Shown: positions 1 through 6,213, numbered from the stretch's first letter. The stretch is 11,631 nucleotides of DNA from Flavobacteriales bacterium (GCA_002747735.1 PDQE01000050.1:1-11631); one strand, 5' to 3'. A program made the numbers and translations. Notes: generated by a model not told the origin, from the letters alone.

Positions 1-93
1 CTCCTCGTAATATCTCAATATTACTCGAAAATTTCATAAAATTTCTAATCAAAAATAAAGAAAGCTGTGGTCACAATATTAATCGAATTCAGG

Positions 94-122
94 TTTTAAC
101 ATCAGTTTGTTTTATATCTTTG
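94..122 (+). promoter_or_regulatory. Bacteroidota-type promoter for the HAD gene
   Basis: TATCTTTG at 115-122 matches the Bacteroidota -7 consensus TAnnTTTG exactly. A poor -33 candidate (TTT at 94-96, consensus TTG) sits 18 nt upstream. Transcription would begin near 126, giving an untranslated leader of only about 10 nt before the ATG at 136. The box is seen directly; its activity is inferred. Confidence 0.55.
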
Positions 123-135
123 CACATAAAATATC

Positions 136-825
136 ATGCTTAATACATCTGTTAAACACATATTTTTTGATTTAGACCACACCCTCTGGGACTTTGAACA
201 TAATTCTGCCCAAACCTTTTCACATATCTTTAAAACAGCAAATGTTACAGTAGATTTATCAAGATTTTTAGACACATATAAACCCATTAATCTAAGGTAT
301 TGGAAATTGTACAGAGAAGAAAAGATAACCAAACCTTTGTTGCGTTATAAACGCCTAAAAGATACTTTTAACACTTTAAATTATTCCATTTCGGATGATT
401 TAATCAATCATCTGGCGGAGATTTACATAGACAACCTGGCCAATTACAACCAACTGTTTACAGATGCCGTGAGTATTTTGGATTATTTAAAACCCAAGTA
501 TGCACTTCATATCATTACCAATGGTTTTGAAGAAATTCAGGTTAAAAAGATGAAAAATTCAGGGATACTGCACTATTTTACGTGTATAACCACCTCAGAA
601 TGTGTAGGTGTTAAAAAACCCAATCCAAAAATTTTTAATCATGCTTTAGCCATGGCTAAAGCAAAACCCGAAAACAGTTTAATGGTAGGCGACAGTTTAG
701 AAGCAGATATATATGGTGCTGAAAAAGTAGGTATGCAAACCATTCACTTTAACTGTCACAACGAAGAAGTATCGAGTGGGCAAATTTCTATAAATCACCT
801 TAAAGAATTAAAGCAATATCTGTAG
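136..825 (+). CDS. yjjG: YjjG-family HAD hydrolase (noncanonical pyrimidine nucleotidase)
   Basis: A 229-residue cytoplasmic haloacid dehalogenase-type phosphatase, close to the usual length for YjjG-like proteins. Motif I is FFDLDHTLW with the nucleophile Asp12 and acid/base Asp14. The residues between about 20 and 105 form the helical cap typical of subfamily I. Motif II is TNG at 128-130, motif III is the KKP lysine around 160-161, and motif IV is GDSLEAD at 185-191 with the Mg-binding acids Asp186 and Asp191. E. coli YjjG dephosphorylates noncanonical pyrimidine nucleoside monophosphates and helps keep them out of DNA; that role is transferred by family resemblance, and the true substrate could differ. 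A promoter box lies about 14 nt before the ATG, so it is probably transcribed alone. Its TAG stop (823-825) touches the stop codon of the convergent thioredoxin gene with no base between them. Confidence 0.85.
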   Translation: MLNTSVKHIFFDLDHTLWDFEHNSAQTFSHIFKTANVTVDLSRFLDTYKPINLRYWKLYREEKITKPLLRYKRLKDTFNTLNYSISDDLINHLAEIYIDNLANYNQLFTDAVSILDYLKPKYALHIITNGFEEIQVKKMKNSGILHYFTCITTSECVGVKKPNPKIFNHALAMAKAKPENSLMVGDSLEADIYGAEKVGMQTIHFNCHNEEVSSGQISINHLKELKQYL

Positions 826-1380
826 TTATTCGGCGAGTAATTGATTAAATATTTTCTTAGATTTTTTACTGTCCCAATCAGCCGCCCCCACTTTTTCTAT
901 TACTATATTGCCCCTCTTATCTATTACATAGGTTACCGGAATGCTATTAGTGGTATTCAATTCCACAGGTGGGTTACTCATCATGTTATAAGTAGGCAAA
1001 TTATAATTATTATCCGAAAAAAACTGATTTACTGTTTCTTTCTTATCTGTAGTTATAAACAAAAAAGCAACATCATCTTTATATGTATTGTACAAATTTT
1101 GAAGCATGGGCATTTCTGCAATACAAGGCGGGCACCAAGTAGCCCAATAGTTTACCAAAACCACCTTACCTTTTAGTTCTGATAGATTTATATCTTTGGT
1201 ATTCAAGCCTTTTAAAGCCATATTATAATCAGATAAAACAGCCCTGTTTTCTACCTCCTCTAAAGAAGGGGAAAACGCAATTAACCGAAGTATAAAACTT
1301 TTTGTAGGAGTATGAAAAAGCAATAAAGCAATTAAAACTAAAAATATAATATTACTGATAGTACTTCTATTAATTTTCAC
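826..1380 (-). CDS. TlpA-like membrane-anchored thioredoxin
   Basis: A 184-residue thioredoxin-fold protein of the TlpA/ResA group. Residues 9-24 are a hydrophobic N-terminal segment with no clear lipobox, so it is probably a membrane anchor holding the domain outside the inner membrane. The redox centre is WCPPC (Trp82, Cys83, Cys86), and the conserved cis-proline loop is SIPVTYVID with Pro148. Such proteins reduce or exchange disulfides in envelope proteins, for example during cytochrome c maturation; the partner here is unknown. The start codon is GTG (1378-1380). No in-frame ATG lies upstream before a stop, and the bases around this GTG align with the ATG region of the gene at 9477, which supports the choice. 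It converges on the HAD gene with a zero-base gap, so no separate terminator fits between them. Its upstream region (1381-1465) is shared with the gene at 9477. Confidence 0.85.
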   Translation of the reverse strand: MKINRSTISNIIFLVLIALLLFHTPTKSFILRLIAFSPSLEEVENRAVLSDYNMALKGLNTKDINLSELKGKVVLVNYWATWCPPCIAEMPMLQNLYNTYKDDVAFLFITTDKKETVNQFFSDNNYNLPTYNMMSNPPVELNTTNSIPVTYVIDKRGNIVIEKVGAADWDSKKSKKIFNQLLAE

Positions 1381-1465
1381 ACGTTTAAATTTTAGTAATT
1401 ACATTGATTATTAGTTAATTATAAAATTGAGGACGTCTGTAACCACTACGTTCTCACATTAAAAA
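1378..1465 (-). repeat. Conserved upstream element, copy 1 (before tlpA-like gene)
   Basis: Read on the minus strand, this stretch begins TTTTTAATGTGAGAACGTAG and ends TAAAATTTAAACGTGTGAAA at the GTG start. It aligns closely with 9397-9479 (+) over its whole length, apart from a gap of about 5 nt in the A/T-rich middle. Identical or near-identical blocks are GAGAACGTAGTG, TTACA, ATTTTATAATT and AAAATTTAAAC. No TAnnTTTG box is present, so the element may itself carry the promoter or an operator. The arms GAGAAC and GTCCTC are 15 nt apart and form an imperfect dyad. Confidence 0.65.
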
Positions 1466-1482
1466 TTTTATTAGCGATAAAT

Positions 1483-1516
1483 AACCTCGAAAGGATTTTA
1501 AAACCCTTTCGAGGTT
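1483..1516 (-). terminator. Hairpin terminator behind rnpB
   Basis: AACCTCGAAAGG (1483-1494) and CCTTTCGAGGTT (1505-1516) are a perfect 12-bp inverted repeat around a 10-nt loop. It starts one base after the RNase P RNA 3' end. On the minus strand it is followed by only a short T-rich run (ATTTAT), so U-tract support is weak, but the position is exactly right for ending rnpB transcription. Confidence 0.7.
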
Positions 1517-1517
1517 A

Positions 1518-1832
1518 GAAAAAGCCATAAGCCGGATTCTGTGTTTAAACTTATCATTTATCTGCGATCTACATTACTGCATATCTGTAGCTGCCTACCC
1601 CTTGGCATTGTGTGCGTAACACTATTTCAAAAAAATTGAAGCACCAATATACGTGGCATTGCACCTCATAGAGTTTACCTGATTTCACTACAGCCTAACT
1701 GTACATACTTTCTGTTGCACTAGTCCTATCCCGTAAAAACGAAATGACGGATGTTATCCGCTATGATTACGCTATGGTGTCCGGACTTTCCTCACTGCTC
1801 AAAAAAGAACAGAGCGATAAGTTGGCTTTTTC
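1518..1832 (-). ncRNA. rnpB: RNase P RNA (bacterial class A type)
   Basis: This is the catalytic RNA of RNase P, which removes 5' leaders from precursor tRNAs. The hallmark GAGGAAAGTCCGGAC near the 5' end is read on the minus strand from 1793 to 1779. The middle part has ACAGAAAGTA and CAGGTAAACTC blocks, and the 3' part has GATAAATGAT followed by CAGAATCCGGCTTAT. The ends pair as helix P1: GAAAAAGCC (1832-1824) with GGCTTTTTC (1526-1518). The core of about 315 nt is on the short side for a bacterial RNase P RNA. The mature 5' end could lie up to about 10 nt further upstream, near the predicted start at about 1843. The hairpin at 1483-1516 follows directly. Confidence 0.95.
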
Positions 1833-1846
1833 TTTTTTACTATCTA

Positions 1847-1854
1847 CAAAAATA
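1847..1854 (-). promoter_or_regulatory. -7 box of the rnpB promoter
   Basis: On the minus strand 1854-1847 reads TATTTTTG, an exact TAnnTTTG match. It places transcription start near 1843, about 10 nt before the P1 helix of rnpB. No convincing -33 TTG is visible at the expected 17-21 nt distance. Confidence 0.6.
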
Positions 1855-1938
1855 GTGCATTTTTTAACATTTTGACCTGAATTATTTATATGGGGCGTAC
1901 GATATTGTTCATTTTTTTCATGGATAAAAAAACGAACC

Positions 1939-1973
1939 AAAAAAAATCCCACTCTCTTTTTAAAGAAAGCGGG
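1939..1973 (-). terminator. Intrinsic terminator of candidate sRNA B
   Basis: Bases 1948-1959 pair with 1962-1973 in a CCCGCTTTC...GAGAGTGGG hairpin, followed on the minus strand by A and then eight T. Two positions pair only as G-U wobbles when read from the minus strand and would be A-C mismatches on the plus strand, which fixes the orientation. Confidence 0.75.
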
Positions 1974-2026
1974 AAAATTGCTATGAAAAAGAAATATCAC
2001 TGGTAATTGCATACGCAGCAATACAA
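1939..2026 (-). ncRNA. Candidate small RNA B
   Basis: The 3' half is well supported. A 24-nt stretch (1971-1994) is identical to one in candidate RNA A and contains, on the minus strand, CTTTTTCATAGCAATTTT. It runs into a terminator hairpin (1948-1973). Upstream, GTATTGC (2024-2018) and GCAATTAC (2010-2003) can form a 5' hairpin with one bulge, like the 5' hairpin of RNA A. The 5' end is uncertain: only a poor -7 candidate (TAAATTG, 2030-2024) is visible and it overlaps the hairpin. Gene orientation rests on the terminator. Size would be about 85-90 nt. Confidence 0.5.
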
Positions 2027-2064
2027 TTTAAAAACGCTATCCGGTTTGTTTTATTGTCAGCGAT

Positions 2065-2088
2065 AATGTTAAATTTTTTTTTAACATT
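2065..2088. repeat. Perfect A/T-rich inverted repeat
   Basis: AATGTTAAA (2065-2073) and TTTAACATT (2080-2088) form a 9-bp perfect dyad around a six-T loop, between the two small-RNA candidates. It could be an operator or an RNA hairpin. With this base composition it may also be chance. No U-run or C/G-rich base supports a terminator. Confidence 0.4.
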
Positions 2089-2138
2089 TATTAACCACCA
2101 CCAAAAATAAGAACATCAATAAATCAATATTTTATGAC

Positions 2139-2167
2139 AAAAAAACCCACTCTAAGTTTAGAGTGGG
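2139..2167 (-). terminator. Intrinsic terminator of candidate sRNA A
   Basis: CCCACTCT (2146-2153) and AGAGTGGG (2160-2167) form a perfect 8-bp stem, extendable by two A-T pairs, around a short loop. On the minus strand seven T follow directly (2145-2139). This is a textbook factor-independent terminator. Confidence 0.85.
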
Positions 2168-2214
2168 AAAATTGCTATGAAAAAGAAAAAGTTGTTGAAT
2201 GGTTTATTCAACCC
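2139..2214 (-). ncRNA. Candidate small RNA A
   Basis: A complete small-RNA unit of about 76 nt can be read. A promoter at 2217-2245 gives a start near 2214. The 5' hairpin has stem GTTGAAT (2212-2206) with ATTCAAC (2200-2194) and a 5-nt loop. A single-stranded pyrimidine-rich linker follows, containing CTTTTTCATAGCAATTTT. A strong terminator hairpin with seven T closes it. The linker and the foot of the terminator are identical over 24 nt to candidate RNA B, while the 5' hairpin sequence differs, the pattern expected of paralogous regulators with a conserved pairing region. I do not recognise a named RNA family. Confidence 0.65.
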
Positions 2215-2216
2215 TA

Positions 2217-2245
2217 CAAATATATAAATTTTTTAATCAAAACAA
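2217..2245 (-). promoter_or_regulatory. Promoter of candidate sRNA A
   Basis: On the minus strand TTG (2245-2243), an 18-nt spacer and TATATTTG (2224-2217) match the Bacteroidota consensus TTG-N17-23-TAnnTTTG. The predicted start (about 2214, a G) lies at the foot of the 5' hairpin of the small RNA, so promoter and RNA structure support each other. It lies downstream of the dnaJ stop codon. Confidence 0.65.
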
Positions 2246-2283
2246 CACGTCATTAACAGAAATTTACCAGAATCTGTAAAATT

Positions 2284-3399
2284 TTACGAAAACATGTCTT
2301 TTACTTTCTCAAAAAATGATTTTTCATTTGATGCCGGATCTGGGGTAAAATGGCCATCGTCCATCATCTGTTCAAAGAATAACCTTTGCTCTTTGGACAA
2401 ACTCTGTGGTGTCCACACGTTTACATGAATAAGCAAATCGCCTTTACCATAACCTTCTAAACTAGACAAGCCTTTGCCTCGTAACCTTAATATTTTTCCT
2501 GACTGGGTACCGGCATCTATTTTTATTTTTACCTTTCCGGTAAGTGTATCTATTTGCTTACTTGTACCAAGAACTGCTTCCGGATAGCTGATATACATAT
2601 CATAGTGGAGATTATTACCTTCTCTTTTCAGCGTTTCGTGCGGTAGTTCTTGAATAACTACCAATAAATCTCCTGAAATACTGTTACCGGGTGCTTCATT
2701 TCCTTTTCCGGCTACCTTTAGCTGGACACCTTCTACCACACCAGCCGGAATTTTTATAGATACATTTTCTTCTTTTTGAATCAACCCTTGGGCATTAGTA
2801 CCGGCCGGTCTATGGTCAATTATTTCACCGGCACCATGGCAACTGGGGCATTTAGTTGCCGTTTGCATCCTACCCAAAATAGTATTGGTTATTTTAGTAA
2901 TCTGGCCTTGTCCGTTACAGGTACTACAAGTCTTATAGGTAACACCTTTGGCCTGTACCATCCTTTTAACCTTTACTTTTTTCTCAACACCATTTACTAT
3001 CTCCTCCAAGGTAAGTTTTACCCTAATTCTAAGGTTACTGCCTTTGACCCTAACAACACCGTGGCCACCGCCAAATCCTGAAAAACCACCACCAAAAGCT
3101 CCTCCAAAAATATCTCCAAACTGACTAAAAATATCTTCCATATTCATACCCCCTCCACCATATCCGCCGGCACCTTCAAAGGCAGCATGCCCAAATCGGT
3201 CATACTTTGCTTTTTTATCAGGGTTTCTTAATACATCATAGGCTTCTGCAGCTTGCTTAAACTTTTCTTCGGCATGTTTATCTCCTGGGTTTTTATCCGG
3301 ATGATATTTAAAAGCAATTTTTCTATAGGCTTTTTTTATCTCCACCGCAGTGGCATTGCGGTCTATATCTAATATTTTATAATAATCTTCTTTAGCCAT
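2284..3399 (-). CDS. dnaJ: Chaperone DnaJ (Hsp40), variant with two zinc motifs
   Basis: A 371-residue co-chaperone that delivers unfolded clients to DnaK and stimulates its ATPase. The J domain covers residues 1-70 with HPD at 33-35. A Gly/Phe-rich linker runs from about 73 to 114 and contains the MEDIFSQFGDIFGG segment. The cysteine-rich region has only two CxxCxGxG motifs, CSTCNGQG (158-165) and CPSCHGAG (184-191), where classical DnaJ has four. The C-terminal substrate-binding beta-sandwiches (about 196-345) and a dimerisation tail follow. Flavobacterial DnaJ proteins as I recall them share this reduced zinc region, so it is probably a lineage trait and not decay. It lies 25 nt after grpE in the same orientation and is almost certainly co-transcribed with it. 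No strong terminator is seen after the stop. A 12-bp palindrome, GTAAAATTTTAC (2276-2287), overlaps the stop codon. Confidence 0.95.
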   Translation of the reverse strand: MAKEDYYKILDIDRNATAVEIKKAYRKIAFKYHPDKNPGDKHAEEKFKQAAEAYDVLRNPDKKAKYDRFGHAAFEGAGGYGGGGMNMEDIFSQFGDIFGGAFGGGFSGFGGGHGVVRVKGSNLRIRVKLTLEEIVNGVEKKVKVKRMVQAKGVTYKTCSTCNGQGQITKITNTILGRMQTATKCPSCHGAGEIIDHRPAGTNAQGLIQKEENVSIKIPAGVVEGVQLKVAGKGNEAPGNSISGDLLVVIQELPHETLKREGNNLHYDMYISYPEAVLGTSKQIDTLTGKVKIKIDAGTQSGKILRLRGKGLSSLEGYGKGDLLIHVNVWTPQSLSKEQRLFFEQMMDDGHFTPDPASNEKSFFEKVKDMFS

Positions 3400-3424
3400 A
3401 AATTGGTTTATATGATGGTTGATT

Positions 3425-3988
3425 TTATTGTCCTATGACTACCTTTGGGTATCGGATTATCTTATCGCCTAATTTGTAGCCTCTTTCGGTAATGTCTATG
3501 ATTTTTCCTTTTAATTTTTTGCTGGGAGCAGGAATTTGGGTAATGGCCTCATGAATTTCTGCATCAAAAGTATCTCCTTCTTTTACTTCCATTTGCGACA
3601 GTCCCTTTTGTTGCAATATGTTTTTTAATTTACTGTTAATAAGTTCCATTCCTTTGAGCAAATTTATATCCTTTGCCTTGCCAATTTCTGCCAATCCTCT
3701 GTCAAAATCGTCCAAAACAGGCAGTAAAACTGTCATCAATTCTTCATTGGCAGTTTTAAACATTTCTATTCGTTCTCTTGAAGTACGTTTTTTGTAGTTT
3801 TCAAATTCTGCGAACAATCGCAAATACCGGTCTTTCTCTTTTTGTATTAATTCCTCTGTAGTGGGTTCTTCGGGCTGCTCAGGCTCCTTTGAATCAGGTG
3901 TTTCCTCAACCTGCTCATCAGTTGTTTTCTCTGATGATTCTTTGGAGTTGTTTTCCATTTTATCTGTAAACTCTTCTTTATCACTCAT
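3425..3988 (-). CDS. grpE: Nucleotide exchange factor GrpE
   Basis: A 187-residue cytoplasmic protein that releases ADP from DnaK, completing the chaperone cycle with DnaJ. Residues 1-50 are highly charged and low complexity (Glu, Lys, Ser, Thr), as is common at the start of GrpE. Residues 50-110 form the long dimerising helix, including FAEFENYKKRTSRER and LLPVLDDFDRGL. The C-terminal beta domain carries DAEIHEAI and ERGYKLGDKIIRYPKVVIG, the GrpE signature. It is the first gene of a grpE-dnaJ pair; dnaK is not in the window. A promoter box (4022-4029) and a palindrome at its upstream edge (4048-4060) precede it, leaving a leader of about 30 nt. Confidence 0.95.
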   Translation of the reverse strand: MSDKEEFTDKMENNSKESSEKTTDEQVEETPDSKEPEQPEEPTTEELIQKEKDRYLRLFAEFENYKKRTSRERIEMFKTANEELMTVLLPVLDDFDRGLAEIGKAKDINLLKGMELINSKLKNILQQKGLSQMEVKEGDTFDAEIHEAITQIPAPSKKLKGKIIDITERGYKLGDKIIRYPKVVIGQ

Positions 3989-4021
3989 AATTAAAATGTT
4001 TTAGATCAACCAATGCTTATA

Positions 4022-4054
4022 CAAAAGTATTGCCAATTTCTAAACGATGTCAAA
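4022..4054 (-). promoter_or_regulatory. Promoter of the grpE-dnaJ operon
   Basis: On the minus strand 4029-4022 reads TACTTTTG, an exact TAnnTTTG box, with TTTG (4054-4051) 21 nt upstream as the -33 element. Start of transcription would be near 4018, about 30 nt before the grpE ATG. Confidence 0.6.
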
Positions 4055-4060
4055 ATGACA
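4048..4060. promoter_or_regulatory. Palindrome over the -33 region of grpE (candidate operator)
   Basis: TGTCA AAA TGACA is a perfect 5-3-5 dyad sitting on the -33 element of the grpE-dnaJ promoter. It is not the CIRCE element recognised by HrcA. The location would suit a heat-shock repressor or an activator that contacts sigma; which one is unknown. Confidence 0.45.
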
Positions 4061-4093
4061 GTAAAATAAATGTTGCCAATTATATTTAAACCT

Positions 4094-4121
4094 AAAAAAA
4101 GCAGACAACGTAGTTATCAGC
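4094..4121 (-). terminator. Terminator of the murA transcription unit
   Basis: On the minus strand GCTGATAAC-TAC-GTTGTCTGC (4121-4101) forms a 9-bp stem with two mismatches, followed immediately by seven T (4100-4094). It lies about 100 nt beyond the murA stop and before the grpE promoter, so it separates the two minus-strand units. Confidence 0.6.
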
Positions 4122-4220
4122 AAAAAGAATAGCGTCAAATTTTGAAATATTAATGTTTGATAGCACACCGGTTTTTACGCTCAATCACAAAATTGATAAA
4201 GAAGTAAAGACGAGAAATTC

Positions 4221-5531
4221 TTAATTAAACCTTGAAATTCTGGCTCCTATTTTTCTCAATCTTTCATCAATTCTTTCGTAACCTCTGTCAATCTGTTCTA
4301 TGTTGTGAATGGTAGAAGTACCTTTGGCCGATAAAGCCGCAATAAGTAGCGAAACTCCCGCTCTAATATCGGGTGAAGTCATAGTTGTTGCTTTTAAAGT
4401 ATATTCAAAATTATGGCCTATGACTGTTGCCCTGTGCGGGTCGCATAGAATTATTTTTGCTCCCATGTCAATAAGTTTATCAACAAAAAACAGCCTGCTT
4501 TCAAACATTTTTTGATGAATAAGCACACTCCCTTTTGCCTGAGTGGCCACTACCAAAATAATACTGAGTAAATCCGGCGTAAATCCCGGCCATGGAGCAT
4601 CGGCAATGGTAAGGATAGATCCGTCTATAAAATTTTGAATTTTGTAACCGTCTTTATGCTCCGGAATAAAAATATCATCTCCTTTACGCTCTATTGATAT
4701 ACCTAATTTTCTGAATACATCAGGTATTTTTCCCAAATTATCCCAACTCACATTTTTAATGGTAATTTCGCTTCTGGTCATAGCGGCCAAACCTATCCAG
4801 CTACCTATTTCTATCATATCCGGCAACATGGTATGACTGGTTCCTTTTAGGCTATCTACACCTTCTATGTGAATCATATTGGAGCCAATTCCGGTAATTT
4901 TTGCTCCCATTCTGTTCAGCATCTTACAAAGTTGCTGCAGGTAAGGTTCACAGGCGGCATTGTAAATGGTGGTTTTACCCTCTGCTAACACGGCTGCCAT
5001 AACTATGTTTGCGGTTCCGGTTACGGAGGCTTCGTCTAAGAGTATATAATTACCTTTTAGCTTTTCTGCTTCTACTCCATAAAAGTATTCTTCTTCATTG
5101 TATCTAAATTTTGCCCCTAATTTTATAAAACCTTCAAAATGGGTATCTAACCTTCGTCTGCCTATTTTATCTCCACCGGGTTTTGGTATAAAACCTTTGC
5201 CAAATCTTGCCAATAACGGGCCTACTATCATAATAGAGCCTCTCAGGCTACTTCCCTCCTCTTTAAATTGCTTAGACTCAAGATATTTTATATTGATATC
5301 ATCGGCTTTAAAAGAGTATGATCCGGGACTTTTTTTCTGAATTTTGACTCCTAAATTTTCTAGTAAGTCAATCAATTTGTTGATATCTCTAATATCCGGA
5401 ATGTTGTGCAGCGTAACCTCTTCCGGGGTAAGCAACACGGCACAAAGTATTTGAAGTGCCTCATTTTTTGCACCTTGTGGCGTAATTTCACCTTTTAACT
5501 GATAACCGCCTTCTATTTTAAATGTTCCCAT
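4221..5531 (-). CDS. murA: UDP-N-acetylglucosamine 1-carboxyvinyltransferase MurA
   Basis: A 436-residue EPSP-synthase-fold enzyme that transfers enolpyruvate from PEP to UDP-GlcNAc, the first committed step of peptidoglycan synthesis in the cytoplasm. Lys22 and Asn23 in GAKNEAL match the substrate-contacting pair of the family. Other conserved parts are LRGS with Arg97, VGPLLARFG, GRRRLDTH (Arg125-127), the general base Asp320 in PGFTPDLLS, PDIRAG (Arg390) and RGYERIDERL (Arg416). In the mobile loop the sequence is PGGDKIG, so Asp121 occupies the position of the E. coli active-site Cys115. Asp at this site is known from naturally fosfomycin-insensitive MurA enzymes such as those of mycobacteria and Chlamydia, so this enzyme should also resist alkylation by the drug (inference). 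It follows the DUF4290 gene by 28 nt and ends in the hairpin at 4094-4121. Confidence 0.95.
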   Translation of the reverse strand: MGTFKIEGGYQLKGEITPQGAKNEALQILCAVLLTPEEVTLHNIPDIRDINKLIDLLENLGVKIQKKSPGSYSFKADDINIKYLESKQFKEEGSSLRGSIMIVGPLLARFGKGFIPKPGGDKIGRRRLDTHFEGFIKLGAKFRYNEEEYFYGVEAEKLKGNYILLDEASVTGTANIVMAAVLAEGKTTIYNAACEPYLQQLCKMLNRMGAKITGIGSNMIHIEGVDSLKGTSHTMLPDMIEIGSWIGLAAMTRSEITIKNVSWDNLGKIPDVFRKLGISIERKGDDIFIPEHKDGYKIQNFIDGSILTIADAPWPGFTPDLLSIILVVATQAKGSVLIHQKMFESRLFFVDKLIDMGAKIILCDPHRATVIGHNFEYTLKATTMTSPDIRAGVSLLIAALSAKGTSTIHNIEQIDRGYERIDERLRKIGARISRFN

Positions 5532-5559
5532 AGATAAGTATAAAACAACAAATTAATAT

Positions 5560-6198
5560 TTATTTTCTACCCCTTCTGCCTCTTTTGGATTTATGCGAGC
5601 GAGATTTATCGGAATGCTTCTTTCTAATGAGATTTTTGCTTTCCGTAAGTGTTTCATCATCCGGTTTTAGATTTATTTTTCCATCGGACATTTCATTGAG
5701 ATGATGAAAAATTACACTGTCTTCTACCGTATCTTTATTCCAATTGAGATAGCATTTCTTCATGTGATTGGCAATAGCAATAACAAGAGCATTTTTTAAT
5801 TCACCTTCTTCCCACGTTATGGCCGTATCTATCATTTTTTGAATATTCCTGCCATAAAACCTGTATTTAGACTGAGCCTCAGGATATTCCAGTGCTTCGG
5901 GTTTTTCAGAAAAATCTTCCTTGGAAGGTATAGGGTAAGGTGAGTCCACGTCCAAATCAAAATCGGCCATGATAAACAATTGATCCCATAATTTATGCTT
6001 AAAATCAGGAACATCTCTTAAATGCGGCTGCAAATTCCCCATTACATCTATAATGGCATTAGCCATCTCATTTCGTTCTTCTTTGCTTTCCAGTTTTTTG
6101 CAATGATTAACTAGCTTTTGCATATGACGGCCGTATTCCGGAATAATCAATTTTTCACGACTTGAATTATATTCTAAATAAATCTCGTTACTATTCAT
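5560..6198 (-). CDS. DUF4290 protein, Bacteroidota-specific
   Basis: A 212-residue soluble protein that I recognise as a DUF4290 member; no function is established. No signal peptide or membrane segment is visible. The body is mostly charged helix with conserved-looking blocks EYGRHMQKLVNHC (about 21-33), LRDVPDFKHKLWDQLF (about 59-74) and YRFYGRNIQKMI (about 132-143). The last 25 residues are strongly basic (Lys, Arg, Ser), suggesting contact with nucleic acid or ribosomes. It lies between the helicase gene (50 nt upstream) and murA (28 nt downstream) on the same strand, so it is probably co-transcribed with murA. A link to cell-wall synthesis is suggested only by that neighbourhood. Confidence 0.8.
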   Translation of the reverse strand: MNSNEIYLEYNSSREKLIIPEYGRHMQKLVNHCKKLESKEERNEMANAIIDVMGNLQPHLRDVPDFKHKLWDQLFIMADFDLDVDSPYPIPSKEDFSEKPEALEYPEAQSKYRFYGRNIQKMIDTAITWEEGELKNALVIAIANHMKKCYLNWNKDTVEDSVIFHHLNEMSDGKINLKPDDETLTESKNLIRKKHSDKSRSHKSKRGRRGRK

Positions 6199-6213
6199 TT
6201 TCTATATTTTTTA

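Noticed and set aside
7..24. G-TAATAT-CTCA-ATATTA-C inverted repeat at the left edge
   Set aside because: Nearly all A/T, no U-run, and the upstream gene is not visible, so a terminator or operator cannot be supported.
841..1176. Plus-strand ORF opposite the thioredoxin gene
   Set aside because: It is antisense to a clear TlpA-like coding sequence and has no recognisable domain. The plus-strand ORFs opposite dnaJ, murA and the helicase fail for the same reason.
1982..2004. Plus-strand mini-ORF starting ATGAAAAAG after a hairpin, with a similar one at 2177
   Set aside because: These looked like leader peptides, but the hairpins have U-runs and G-U pairs only on the minus strand and no gene follows on the plus strand, so the ATG resemblance is better read as the complement of an sRNA pairing region.
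1767..2021. 84-codon minus-strand ORF
   Set aside because: It runs through the 5' part of rnpB and all of the sRNA B terminator; the RNA structures explain the sequence and the protein is low-complexity with no family resemblance.
4105..4118. CAACGTAGTTATC, resembling part of the shared upstream element (GAACGTAGTGATTAC)
   Set aside because: The match is short and lies inside the murA terminator hairpin, with none of the flanking conserved blocks.
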